Shown: one piece after another, positions 1 through 11,188 of the stretch | How positions within the stretch are numbered: the stretch's first letter is position 1 | How the letters are laid out: each line of letters starts with the position of its first letter | NCBI GenBank assembly: GCA_963971425.1 | Contig: OZ020525.1 | Location: forward strand, 14,390,187 to 14,454,186 | Reading direction: 5' to 3' | DNA: 64,000 nt | Origin: Bryoerythrophyllum caledonicum | Lineage: Eukaryota; Streptophyta; Bryopsida; Pottiales; Pottiaceae | The notes under the pieces: generated by a model | Told to the model about the DNA's origin: nothing | The model's input: the letters and a program-made list of their open reading frames with translations, nothing else | Databases searched by the model: none | Program-made: the position numbers and the translations under genes

Positions 1-2
1 AT

Positions 3-173
3 CAGCAACACGGTTGCAAAGAGCACGAGGACCATGAGGACCTCAGCGTTGTGGCCCATGTTGATGATGAAATTGTTGTAGGAGCACGGCGTAATGAGAA
101 CAAGGCGAGTCGTCGTTCGAGGGTGTGTTTCTGTGTGTGTTGGACTGTAGTTTATGTGGACTGCGACCCATAG
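3..173 (+). CDS. possible 3' exon of a gene entering from the left edge (unrecognised)
   Basis: The third forward frame is open from the window edge to a TAG at 171-173 and is rich in His, Glu and Asp at first (EHEDHEDLS), then basic. A second GC-rich open stretch (about 251-343, reading DQFRVKYGDDPKSEDLL) follows a plausible AG acceptor and ends at a GT, so these could be two exons of one plus-strand gene. I recognise no domain. Chance openness is the main alternative. Confidence 0.22.
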   Translation, partial: QQHGCKEHEDHEDLSVVAHVDDEIVVGARRNENKASRRSRVCFCVCWTVVYVDCDP

Positions 174-344
174 TGTGAGATTCTATGAATCATTCTTTTC
201 TGGTGAAAGTAATAGTACACTCGCCGTTCACAACCTCCTTCGCCGTGTAATTCACACAAGGACCAGTTCCGGGTGAAGTACGGCGACGACCCGAAGAGCG
301 AGGATTTGTTGATTCAGAAGCCGAAGCGATCCAACAACGCTGAG

Positions 345-1285
345 CATGTTAGTGATTCCTTGCCTGAAACATACATTGTGCAACTTCGTTCCTATTTGTG
401 TTTTGTAACGGTTTCCAGGTTTTATCAACTAATTCTTGGCTTGGGAAGAGTCTACAGACCATGTAATCTGTTATTTAAGTTGTGTTTTGTGATGGTTTCC
501 AGATTATTGTGTTCAGGAAAAGAAGACTCTGCTGGTGAAGGTTCTTTCAGTCATTTTTCGCATTCGCTCCCTATTCTGTTGTAAAAGGTCCCCTACTCTG
601 CGTTGGTATAGACATAAATACCGTTGCGTTCCTGTCAGAAACATGGATCCCTCTTCTTGGCGATACAGATTTCTCTTGATATAGAAATGTTGTGTTGTTT
701 TGGAGGCTGCACAACGGTCTTTCGAACCTCGTCTGATTTGCGCTCGTGTTAGAAACATGAATTTCTCTTCAGAGAACGTCACTACCAAGAAGCCCCAAAA
801 AACTACAGAGTGCACCGTTTTGGGGTGTAAAGACAGTTGTTGGTTCTCTCTTTCTTGGTATTCTTTTGTATTCCGTTTTCTCATGAGACTCGTTGTGACT
901 GCTACTGCAGCTCCCTCGGATGCAAGAAAACGACCCAAATTACGCATGATGTATTTGGAAATGTGTTCCTGTGTATTCTGATATGATCTTTGCAAGGAAT
1001 GAGAAAAAAGGAATGGCTCTTGAGGTGCTCGGTACATCCGTAGATCAGATATAAGGGAAGCAGGTCGCTCCCGATCGCACCTTGTTGAAGTCACTGCCAT
1101 TCATGCACAACAGGTCACCAAGGAACATTATATACTTTCATCGCAATCCTTGCCGAACCATATGGTTCATGAGGCAATCTTCTCTTGACTCTTGATGGAA
1201 ACCCGATGAATGTTTCATGGAATGTACACACAAGTAGTGCAGTGTTTTGCAATAAGAGTGTGTTTCACATATCATATGTCAATGT
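345..1285. other. no supportable gene; unannotated spacer
   Basis: Both strands carry only short open frames of skewed composition and no recognisable domain. The stretch may hold the remaining exons or the 3' UTR of the gene at the left edge, but nothing in it proves that. Confidence 0.4.
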
Positions 1286-1289
1286 CGAC

Positions 1290-1601
1290 CCTTGAAGGTC
1301 TGTTGGGAACGATATATACGGTCACATATTTTACTGTCAGAATCTAAAAGTTTAGCAAGACATACACCTCTGGAGTGAAGATTCTTCAATTAACATCCTT
1401 CGTTTGGAGGTCATTTCAATTAATCTCAGGTGCAGTAATGATCTCAATTTGAAATGCCATGTATTATCATTGGATTGGGCTCAACACAAATACAGGTTTT
1501 GTTGCTAATGTATACATTAATTCTTACACCTTGTATGTCAAATGCACAGAAAACATCGTGTTGCAACCTTATTCGGGCTTCTCGAACCTTTAAGGGCTAA
1601 G
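1290..1601. repeat. degenerate MITE, same family as those at 17.0 and 30.9 kb
   Basis: The interior (AGCAAGACATACACC, GAAGATTCTTCAA, GGAGGTCATTTCAA) matches, in inverse orientation, the repeats at about 16.8-17.25 and 30.89-31.10 kb. Ends resemble the family termini (CCCTTGAAGG on the left, CTTTAAGGGCTAA on the right) but have decayed, so the limits are approximate. It lies in the 3' flank of the prolyl 4-hydroxylase gene. Confidence 0.45.
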
Positions 1602-1819
1602 AGATCAGCAAAAAGTACTATTACATTCATGTTACAGAGCTCAAAATAAGTTCAAATACCGTAAAATTTCTCAACAGCGGTGCTCGTTCTGTTCGCTTCA
1701 AAATACCAACATGTCCATGCACAAACTTAACAACTATTTTGTAAAGAGAGCCTCGTGAAGAACAACTAATATGTACTATTATCTGCAAAGGATTCATCAA
1801 AGCACTTTTAGGAGTTGAC

Positions 1820-4548
1820 CTAAAACTTGGGAGTGTTCCGTATCCACTTTGTGGCGACCCATTTCTCGCCTTTGATCACTGGGCAGCTTCCGTGCAAGGC
1901 AGTCTGTGGTATAGAACAACAAAATTAGAACCAGAATTTTTTTTTAAAAGTAAAAAAAAAGGTAGAGATTCATGAAAGAGTTATTTGTAAAGCAAGGCAG
2001 AGTTATTTGAAAAGCAAGATTTGACCTCTTTTTCCAGTTTTAGTAATTAAAATCAACCTGAAGATTCATAACCTCTCTTTCTTCATTCGCAAAGGCGCCT
2101 AAAACTACTTCTAACTTGAGTTTAGGGACCACTAAGCCCTTCCATACTTGATTGAAGGATTAACCACCAAGCTCTTCCATTGATCTAATTAAAGAGGAAG
2201 GGTAGTATTAAAAACCAAATCAGGGGTGTTGAAACTTCGGGTGAATTTAGAAAGAACTAAAGGAGCCGAAGATCTTTTTTACCTTATCAAATGTGCCATT
2301 AGGGTGCATCGAATAGAAGAGTAATGCGTCACCTTGGCGGGGCTTCACTTTCAGTCCAATACAGTCCTTGTAGTCGTAGCCTATGTTCATGTTTTGGTAA
2401 TTCTGCCACGTCACCCATGATCACGGCAATCAATGTGAGATGATTTATTCAAACCTTTGCTAAGAAACTTGGAAAAAGATCTAGTAACAGGAAAAAAAAA
2501 AGAAAAAAACTTACTTCGAATGGAAACATGGTTTCTCCACCCTCTTCCACGTCTGATAAGTAGAGGAGGAAAGAAGCCATCTGCACATGAAAGACTCACA
2601 TTAACGGAGAAATACGTAAAAGAGATAACAGTAATTTGTAAAGTCATACAAAATTTCAATAAGATACCCCTCTTTAGTACTCTTTCCTCACACGTAATAG
2701 CTGATAGATATGGTGGTCTCTCAACAATAATCCTTCAAGTGGTTAAAACTACTTCTAACTTGAGATTAAGGTCATGTTGTACCATGAATCTTAGCCACGT
2801 TTTTCCTTTTTGAGCTGATTATTGAGAGATTCAGAGCTATTGAGGGCTGATTTTAATGATAAACAATGAGAAAAGAGGTCAAAACTCACGGCATCTTAGC
2901 CTCACTTTACCAAGCCCTAAAAAGTATAAGGTGAAATTTGCAGGAAAGACTGGAATACCCGTTGGCTTGGTTGAGGTCCATACTCAGCCGGATCAAAAAC
3001 ATCATAATGGCAGTCGTACTTCTGACCCAAGTTGTACCGCAGCACATTGAAGGCCTGTAGAAAAAGCATAAGGCAACAGAGAGAGGCTGGTAAGTGGACT
3101 GCAACGAAGTAAGCGAAAGAAACATATTATGTTCCGAGGCAATATGCTATCAGTGCTGAAAGATCAACAAACCTCCCCATTGGCGCGAGGTATCATGGTG
3201 GCTCTGGCCATTTTCTTTTCAACCTCCTCCAAACTCCGTGTTGTATCTTCGCTGGCTCTCAAGAAAGTCCCGGAACTGCATCCCACGGTCCACCATCATG
3301 AGAATTTCAGCATAAAAAACTACACTAAAAAATGATAAGTAGCACCATATAGCATTACGTGTCACATTTACTGTACATTATCTGCATTCGTAACACTATG
3401 CGTGTTGATTTCCTTGTTGAACCAATCAGTGACATTTCGTGACAGTTACAATCAGTATTAAACAAGAGAACCAGACCTTGTGACACTATTTATCACCTGG
3501 TTCGGATCTCTTTGGTTGTGTCTGCAGACTCCCCTTTCCTCAAAGCCAACCCAGAGGGAGCAAGACGAGTCCTTGCAAGCTTGATTATCGCTTCACATTG
3601 TTTCTTGCTGGCAAACTTGGGATACAAAAGCGCCCGTGGTTTCCAGCTCAACACCTGCAGCAGAAAACAAGAATTCCAGGTTGCCATCAATTCAACCAAT
3701 AGTATTAGCAACAAGGAGATTCATGTAAGGGATACACCACTTCTGAAAGCATAAAATCAAAATGAAAGGGGATCTCAGAGAGGAAACTGTCATTCATAAA
3801 ATCCAACCATACCTGCTAATTCTTCATCAGACATAACATTCTAGAACGGCCAATCTCCATTTCAGAATCCCCTTTGAGGAGGAAGACTTCTAAATAAGCT
3901 TAGAAGAGGCTAATGAAAATAAAGTTTGTGGCCATCCAAAAGAAGATGTGTGTCAAATGAAGAAAAGAAATCCACCGCCCTACCATTGATTCTAGAGTGC
4001 TATGGAGTGAAATGCGAGGGAAAACATTTGTTGATTCTGCAAAGGCGGTAATTCATTTCTAAGGTGGTGATTCCTAAACCCTATAACCTGGTAGCTTTAT
4101 AAAACAAAAAGAAAACACAGTAAGGGGTCTAAAAGTGCTGATCAAAGAACACACACCCTTGGGTCAAAAGAAGCCGTACCTGAAACGGGATGTCCGAAAG
4201 GAAATTGTCGCCAGTGCGACCATGATCAAGCACCGGATTCTCAGAAATAAGTGGATCAATCACCACTTTCTTTTGGAAACGAGGATCACTCACCACTTTC
4301 TCTTTTTCAGGCTGAAAAACACATATAAACACACATAAATTCCACACCCAAACCCTAAAACGTTAACTAGGAAGCTTAACACAACACCCTGAAAATTAAC
4401 TCGTTACCTGGGAGAATGCGATGGAGCCATAATAGCCTGCTAAGAAGAAGATGGTGCAACATAAGAGCACCTGAGGCAACCCAAGCTTGTAGCGCAGAGG
4501 GTTTCCGGTTCTCCCCCGAACCTTGGTTTTCATGTTATATTTGTCCAT
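1820..4548 (-). CDS. P4H: prolyl 4-hydroxylase, type II membrane form (8 exons)
   Basis: This enzyme is a 2-oxoglutarate/Fe(II) dioxygenase that makes 4-hydroxyproline in secreted proteins such as extensins and AGPs, in ER/Golgi. Exons on the minus strand: 4408-4548, 4180-4311, 3497-3654, 3173-3275, 2959-3054, 2515-2580, 2283-2402, 1820-1903. They sum to 900 nt, giving 299 residues and a TAG stop, with GT-AG junctions and consistent phases throughout. Residues about 22-45 form one hydrophobic membrane segment after a basic N-terminus, i.e. a type II anchor. The family start VLSWKPRALLYP follows at residue 92. Iron ligands are H194 and D196 (YDCHYDVF) and distal H276 (TALHGS); K286 is the expected 2-oxoglutarate lysine. 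The length is typical for plant P4Hs. A second in-frame ATG at 4533 could serve as start. All key residues are present, so it looks functional. Confidence 0.95.
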
Positions 4549-4639
4549 GACACACTGAATCTCATTGAACAACCCAGTTGTCTGTGATGATCAAGCGCTC
4601 CCTGCCAACCATCAAGAGTCAATCACTGCTTGTCTAAAG

Positions 4640-5295
4640 CCTACACCAATTGCCAAAACCCTAATCCAGTAGAGAAATGCACCCATCTAAATTGGAACCC
4701 ATGTAGCTGGATTTCAACATCACTTCTGACCTCAGACCCATTGAAAGTGTGGATCCATTCCACATACAAACCACAAATCTCCACCTTACCAAACCCCAAC
4801 CCTAAACCCTAAACTAAACCGTGTAATTCATCACAACTGGATTTTGAGTTCACTTTTGGCCTTAAAAGTGTGGATCCATTCCGCATACAACACCATCATA
4901 GCTTCTTCAAAACCATAAATCTCCACCTTACCAAACCCCAACCCTAAACCCTAAACTAACCCGTGTAACTCATCACAACTAGATTTTGAGTTCAAAAGTG
5001 TGGATCCATTTCCACATGCGACACCTTTCTTTGCGTCCCTCACATCACAAGCTCATCTAAACCACAAACCATTTATTTCCCACCTTTCCAAACCCTAACC
5101 CTAAGCTTTAACTTGGAACCCATGTTGCTCACCCAAGTCCACTTTTGACCCTCAAAAAAGTGGATCCACTTCAAACACAACAAGCTCACCAAGCTCATCA
5201 AAAACCACATTGATCTCAATTTTAAGCCATGATTCATGATTCCATGATTCCATGATTCATGATTCCAACAATACAACCGAGAGCTCACCTAAACC
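4640..5295. repeat. tandem repeat array with telomere-like CCCTAAA cores upstream of P4H
   Basis: At least three imperfect units of roughly 140-160 bp share CTCCACCTTACCAAACCCCAACCCTAAACCC and AAGTGTGGATCCATTCC. Two perfect CCCTAAACCCTAAAC runs lie near 4800 and 4941, and the third unit (about 5080) is diverged. The array lies in the promoter region of the minus-strand P4H gene, so the AAACCCTAA-type cores could act as telo-boxes. That is inference. Confidence 0.7.
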
Positions 5296-5399
5296 ATAAC
5301 CCATACTTTCTAAGCCACAACATACATACTCTGACTTGATACATAAGCTTGAAGCATGTTGTTATTACCTCAAAGGCATGGCAGGTATGTGAACCTAGA

Positions 5400-6606
5400 A
5401 GTGAATGGTGTTGTTTGATTTGTTTTTTGTGGTGAGGGTGTGTAAGTCAATCAATGAAGTGATGTGTTGAAGTAGGTGCATGATGAGGTTGCCTTTATTG
5501 CTCTAAGAGCTATTGTCTATTTTTGGGTCGCTTTGGCATGATAATCTCAGTTGCAAATGCCACAGGCCACCTCCATGAGAAATTGTTTTATAGAGGTGAA
5601 GGAAGATAGGCATCTATTGAGACGGGTGCCACAAAAATTGGTGCAAGCATTGGCGAGCTACAATGATTACTGCGAAGTGGGGTTGCAATGAAGTCTACCC
5701 TTTGTATAGATGTTGTTCTCTATGATCTAGAACAGTTGAAGATTTTTACAGGCCTTGGGAGCTCTTTGGCCTTAAAAGGTTTAAGCAAGTCTTGTGTTTG
5801 GAGGGATTGCCATGCATTTGAAAGGGCGGGGTCTCTCTAAGGATTCAAGGGAAACTGTGGAATATAATTTGCCGAGAGTGAAAAAAGTCTCAATCATATT
5901 CCGGAATTTTCCTTTAATTCTTGACAGGTGGCCTTCTCCACCTTAGTGTAAAGCAATCCTAAGTGTGATAAAAAGGATGAGGAAGTAGAGATAGAGTCAG
6001 CTCACTTTGCAAGAGCATTTGTTACAACAGTCATTTTCATTATAATAGTCAGCTTGCCCTCCTCACAAGTAGTAGGTGTGGTGTGGTTTGGTGAGAATTA
6101 TGGAAGAATTTAGAATTAGGAGTTCGATTTTTTTGCCAGTGTAGGTGGTTTGGCATGCAAAGTATTGATTTTTTTTCAAAATTCTCTAATGTGTTTTGGT
6201 ATTTTTATAAATATTGGATACAATTGGAGACTTGCCAAAAACGTTGTAAAATGGACTATAATGTGAGCGTTTGAAGCCACAATGGATGCAAAACATGGCT
6301 AGATTGCTCAAAACATATCAATTCTAAAAGTCATGAAGTGATAGAATATGTTGAAAAAACACTTCCCGCAAAAATCAAGGTGATGAATCATTAAAAAAAA
6401 TCAAATTTCGGGGGGTCCATTGTTTGGCAAAGTTGTAGAAATACGGTTTACAAAGAGAACGAAAAACGAGATTGGTAGAATATAGGAGAAAGTACAATTA
6501 GTTAATGCAAAATCCAGGTAAGATTGAAAAAGATACAAAGCCCAATGCAAAAGGCAAAAAAAATAAAATTGTGTATCAAGTCAAGCATGGTAGTTGGCCA
6601 AATGAG
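5400..6606. other. no gene seen
   Basis: AT-rich sequence without an open frame of useful length or a recognisable repeat end. It separates the telomere-like array from the TTAA-flanked element. Confidence 0.5.
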
Positions 6607-6610
6607 TTAA

Positions 6611-7254
6611 CCCTTTAGCGTCAGGAAGCAAGAAATGGGACTCTGGAGGTGCTAACACTGAATTTGCATGAAATACATGAGGAATTAGGCTTCAAAATGT
6701 GAGGTTCATATTTGCGCACTCATTACACAAACACTCTCCAACAATGAGATCATGATTTGGATTTATGGAACTCTTGGAAAAGCTAGGAAAACAACACAAA
6801 ATACACCAAATACACTAAAATATAGTGAATACAGTAAATACTATGCCACATACTCTGTTGTATAGAAAAAAGCAAAAAAATCACCAATAATTGTGCATAA
6901 ATATTTTCTTCACATATGATATGTCAATGCGAAGCTATCAACCTAGTGCACATGTGAACTGCTCTAATTCAAAGTAATTTTTTTTTGCAAGAATCTATTG
7001 ATGGTTGAAGGAGTACACCCTCCAAATTCTACAGTTTTCACTACCAATGTACGGTAATTTTAAACACTATAATCTATTCCATCAATTGTTGGATGTTGTG
7101 CAAAATTTCCCCAAAGTTCATGTCATGGGTTAAGTTTAATTTTGTAAGGTTAGGTATAAATATTAGTCACTGTATTTCCATCAAATATGGTTCAAAGAAA
7201 AAAAACTCAGTAGAAATCTTGGTTTTTCCATAAACATCCTTGGGCGGTAAAGGG
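6611..7254. mobile_element. piggyBac-like non-autonomous element (MITE), about 644 bp
   Basis: The left end is TTAA followed by CCCTTTAGCG (6607-6620). The right end is CGGTAAAGGG followed by TTGA (7245-7258), the inverse of the left with one-base differences. A TTAA target and CCC-initial termini are the hallmarks of piggyBac-type transposition. No transposase is encoded, so it is non-autonomous. The class assignment is inference from the ends. Confidence 0.55.
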
Positions 7255-7741
7255 TTGATGGAATCATGCTTGGCTCAAATCCATATGGCACAAATGGCTC
7301 AATTCATTTATCACATCAAAGCGCCCTCATCAAGTGAACCATCATGTGCATCTTTATTGCATATCTTTATTGCAAATGAATCTTCAATGCGATCTATAGA
7401 AATGCAAGAAGATATTAGACGCTTTGTAAATTTTTATTTGTTTTTATCAATCCAAAAGATTTTTTTTCCCTATCTTTCATTATTTTTTATTGACATTGGG
7501 CAACACTAAAAATATTGATACACCCCTCTACATGTGAGATTTCTTTATAAATAACTAACATTTTTTTTTTATTCAGATTAGTTCCTTGCACACCAATTTT
7601 TAGAGGTAGAAAAGAGGTGTAGCAACAAAATTGTGCAACAAGTGTAGGTTCAAAAAGTGCCAATTCACGTATTATTATTTTTTGTAGATTTATATGTATT
7701 ACAATGAAAATCCAAATGGTCAATAAGAAGGTTTACACCAC

Positions 7742-8800
7742 AGAAGAAGAAGAAGAACTCCGGGTCCCCAATTGGAGGCCGACATGAATAAAGTGTCTAT
7801 TTGTTCCGCCACTATGTCTATACCCGCCAGGTAAAGATTGGTGGTATGGAACTACTTCCCTCTTTCGAGGCTAGACACTATGTAACCAAAAATAAGCAGC
7901 AAAAATACTCAAAGGGCTAAGTGCCCAGTGGCTAGGTTATCACATGATGTGGAATATTTATTTGAATTGTTTAAGGGAGGATTTGTGTGGTGGGAAGTGG
8001 TTGATTGTTTTCCAATATTCGCTTGTGTACAAGTATGGTCATGGTGTATTGGATGGCGATAATGTTTATTTTTGAAGGTACTTTTGATAATAGTTTTTGA
8101 GATTTTGAATACACTTTCAATTGAGTTCATATATAAGATGTGGGTTGCGGCTCGGGCCCCCACCGTAATTACTATGGGTGGGTCAATTTTCCAACCAAGT
8201 GAGCTAATATCAACATGGAGTGATGTGTATTTATGAGTTTTGTTAATGATTGTTTCTGGTGAAAATTTATGGTTAGAGTATGTAAATTCAATGAATTGTA
8301 TGGTGAGGTTGGGTCTGGTGTTGTTTAGAGGTGCTATTGTACGGTAGACTGCGGACACATAACATGTCTAGTTTGAGCTTGGCATTGCAGTGCATCTTTG
8401 AGTATCACATGTGTATGGTAGCAACCATGAAGGAACTGTATTTTTGAGGAGGTTACCATTGAAGGTACAGGCCTTGATGAGGGTGAAGCAATTGGATTTT
8501 TTAGTTGAAACTAGTAGTTTCTTGATTTCCCATACTGCTTTGTTATGCCTTTTAACAATTCATGAGTGTATGTGTGGATTTTGACATTTGAGTAGTACAT
8601 GTAGCCGTGTATCAGGGTGTGAAGACTTGCACATGGGGCATGTTATGGAGGGAAACCTTTCAAATCCAAAGAAAAGTTTTTTTGGGCATTTTCATTGAGA
8701 GTTGTTCTTTTAAGTGAGGGAGTGTTTGGGCTTCTTGTAGCCATAGACTTTCAAGGGGGGCGGGTTGAAGCACGAAGTCTTTAAGGGTACTTTTTGGTGT
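7742..8800 (-). mobile_element. 5'-truncated dual-endonuclease non-LTR retroelement copy A
   Basis: The 3' tail of the family lies at 7742-7890, with a (GAA)n run on the plus strand and the block AATAAAGTGTCTATT...CTTTCGAGGCTAGACACTATGTAACC shared with the copies at 34.6, 51.4 and 56.1 kb. Upstream on the minus strand come remnants of the restriction-like endonuclease (FIEFTYSNHKFSPE, GWKIDPPIVITVGARAATHI at 7909-8358) and the CCHC zinc knuckle (about 8590-8650). Frames are broken, and the copy stops near 8800 before RNase H, as expected from incomplete reverse transcription. Confidence 0.85.
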
Positions 8801-9815
8801 AGATTTTCAATAGTTTTTATCATTTCAAAGTAAAATTTCTTCTTTGAAGAAGGCCCAAAAATTTCTTTAGTAACACATTATTACAAAGAAATGTGACCAC
8901 CAAAACATTTTGTTGTAAACAACATTTTGTCATCTCCATGATATTCTCCTTCTAAAAGCACCAAAACATTTTTGACAGCCCGTTGCACACAAAAAATGCA
9001 TCATATGGTTGTCCATTCAAGAAAATGTCTTTGGTCATGTAAATATCAAATTTGGAAAGTGTTTGTCTTTGTGACTTCTTGATAGTCTTGGCACACGCAA
9101 CACCAATTGGAAATTCCTTGCAGTATACGAAAAAGGAAGTCCAACACTTTCAATTACCATAAGAATGTGAAGGAATTTGTACCTACAATCTATAGAGAAT
9201 GCAATGCATCCTGCACAATCACCCTACAAAGGCACACTTTGCTTGGCAATTGTACAAGATACCTTGCATTCATACTACAAATTCCTTTGGAATTGAGAGC
9301 CTCGGACTCCCTTTTTCAATACACCGCAAATACACCAAACACTAAATACCCTATGGATTCATTGGTAATGTGGTCCAAAAATGATGTGCACCACATCAAT
9401 TTTGGTTTTGGAGCACAATTGATGTGGACATATTTCAACATGTGTCATGCCATCCTTTGCCACCTCACCGCCACTCACTACCAAACATCTTCCACTCCCC
9501 GTCACTTGCCGCCACCTCACCGTTGCTCACCACCACCTCTCCATAACCCACATTAATTTTGTGACAACAATTTTGAAACATCCAACACTATTTTCTAAGG
9601 GACATGATTTAATGTGGATTGAGAATTGAGGTGGACCACTATAATTTGCGTGTACTGGAATTAATTTATGTATTTTGTATATAGTCCACACTATATATGC
9701 AGTGTTTGGTGTAGTTTCCCATATACATCACAAATGCTGCAGCCACATAATGTCCCACTGATGAGGACAAATTTTGTAGGCATGTTCAGAGGTTAATCAC
9801 ATGACAGGAGGTGTA
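8800..9815. other. no supportable gene; possible decayed coding remnant
   Basis: On the minus strand near 8900-9100 one can read a protein-like stretch (SKFDIYMTKDIFLNGQPYDAF) interrupted by stops. It could be an old transposon or gene fragment; I do not recognise the family. The plus-strand frame at 9107-9556 has no domain and looks like chance. Confidence 0.3.
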
Positions 9816-9816
9816 T

Positions 9817-9927
9817 TTAGGGTTTAGGGTTTACATCGTATTTTGGGTTTAGGGTTTAGATGATTTTTAGGGTTCAGATCATATTTTGGGTTTAGGACTT
9901 AGATAGGGTTTTGGGTTTAGACTTATA
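9817..9927 (+). repeat. interstitial telomere-like tract (TTTAGGG and variants)
   Basis: TTTAGGGTTTAGGGTTTACATCG is followed by several degenerate TTTTGGGTTTAGG units. It is the plant-type telomere motif inside the chromosome, directly beside the snoRNA-like sequence at 9935. Similar tracts occur at 4.8-5.1, 25.12, 31.28 and 32.18 kb. Confidence 0.8.
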
Positions 9928-9934
9928 CTCATGT

Positions 9935-10005
9935 AAGGAGGGATCAGACTAACGTGCAAATCATGTTACGCAATCCAACATGATGTACCATAAAGATACA
10001 TTCGG
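9935..10005 (-). ncRNA. C/D-type snoRNA-like sequence, 25S-rRNA guide (snR72-type), isolated copy
   Basis: On the minus strand a CTGA D box (9952-9955) is preceded by GATTTGCACGTTAGT, which can pair with the conserved LSU rRNA segment CUGACGUGCAAAUC over about 14 nt, including one G-U pair. From memory this is the region of yeast 25S Am876 (snR72). A related sequence lies at 16281-16345. No consensus C box is visible (ATGGTAC is the nearest), so this may be a decayed copy. Only the guide and D box are solid. Confidence 0.45.
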
Positions 10006-10009
10006 GAAA

Positions 10010-10790
10010 AGCAATATATAGTCTACCCTTTATAATATCACACTTGTTAATGAACACCTTGATGTTATCACCCAAAACCTTGAAACCGATTTTCCTAGTT
10101 CAAAATTATTTTGTTAATATCCCTATCACCCTTAATAATATCCCTTTTTTTTTTGTCACACTTACACCATGTGACAATAACAAGTTATAGAGATGAATAA
10201 GTGTCGGATGGATGACACAAAAACGGGCTTGTGTCTCGTCACCCTTGCTCCTTGTCAACTCAACCCTCACTCTTGTCAAAAAATTCCAAATTTGTAAAAT
10301 TTTTTTTGCAGAATTTGTAAACCCTTGATGACTTGGGCACGCCTTGCCTGCAAACCCTCCAAGTCGTTTCCCATCATACACCTACAGTTGCTCTCATCAT
10401 CTCATCGCCAACATAATGCCCGATCAGCTTCGGTCCTCCTTCATTTCAAGTAGCCTCTTTACGCGGAATCGTTCCGCAAGTGGGGCTCCCGCGATCTCAC
10501 CTAAAAATTACCTCACCGCAAAATTACCTCACGAAAAAATACCCGGGTAGCTCTAAAATGAAGGGGCCGATTGTGCGTTACGCTGCAAGAGACCCGACGG
10601 TGAGGCGGGTCTCTTGTTATACAATCATCGACATATAGCTTGGAAAACCTCATCAGCAGCATTTGGAGATAGATCAGAAGACACCAGAAAGCGTTGATTA
10701 TTCTTCTAGAGATCTCCATAATACATGGATATTATGGACGGTTAAAACGGTTTACAAATGCTTTTGGTGCATAAGATTTTCGGGATTTTA
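10010..10790. other. intergenic; no gene seen
   Basis: Short unrelated frames only. The right part merges into the promoter of the BAG gene. Confidence 0.4.
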
Positions 10791-10797
10791 GTTATCT

Positions 10798-10933
10798 CCA
10801 TGTCAGCATTTCACGCACGCCACATCAGACAACGAAGCCCCTTAATTTCACTCTCACCTGTACATATCCGGGTACGAACCTCCACGTAAGCAAACGTAGT
10901 TGCCACATCAGCAGACACCCCTCCACGTCAGCA
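10798..10933 (+). promoter_or_regulatory. cluster of five CCAC(G/A)TCAGCA-type motifs upstream of the BAG gene
   Basis: Copies at 10798 (CCATGTCAGCA), 10820 (CCACATCAGA), 10882 (CCACGTAAGCA), 10903 (CCACATCAGCA) and 10923 (CCACGTCAGCA). The inverse core TGACGTGG is an ACGT-type bZIP site and resembles the unfolded-protein-response element of ER-stress promoters. Five near-copies in 136 bp, all in one orientation, suggest a regulatory array. Factor identity is inference. Confidence 0.5.
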
Positions 10934-10952
10934 AATCAAGTGGACCAAACAC

Positions 10953-11001
10953 CGAAGATTCGAGAACACGCGAGAAGCAACTGCCGGGCTCCAGAAAATT
11001 C
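10953..11001 (+). promoter_or_regulatory. heat-shock elements
   Basis: 10953-10967 reads cGAAgaTTCgaGAAc, a perfect three-unit HSE (nGAAnnTTCnnGAAn). A second site, GAAaaTTC, lies at 10994-11001. Both are within 240 bp of the BAG start codon. IQ/BAG genes of plants, such as Arabidopsis BAG6, are known HSF targets, which fits. Confidence 0.75.
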
Positions 11002-11188
11002 CAGCGACACTTGGAAGTTGAGCACGTCCCTCACAAAGAGGCCGCGTTGCCCTCGAGCTCGTCACACTTCAGGTTTCGCAGCTTGAGTTTCATCTTCGCA
11101 TTTGCGCGGATCGAGAGCGAGGGTTTTGAGAGCTTTCTTCGAGCGTTGTTGAGTGTTCTCTGTGCGAGAGTTGTCTTGAAGTGTTTTG

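Noticed and set aside
9107-9556. 149-codon plus-strand gene
   Set aside because: No recognisable domain, no splice context, low-complexity His/Pro end; likely chance.
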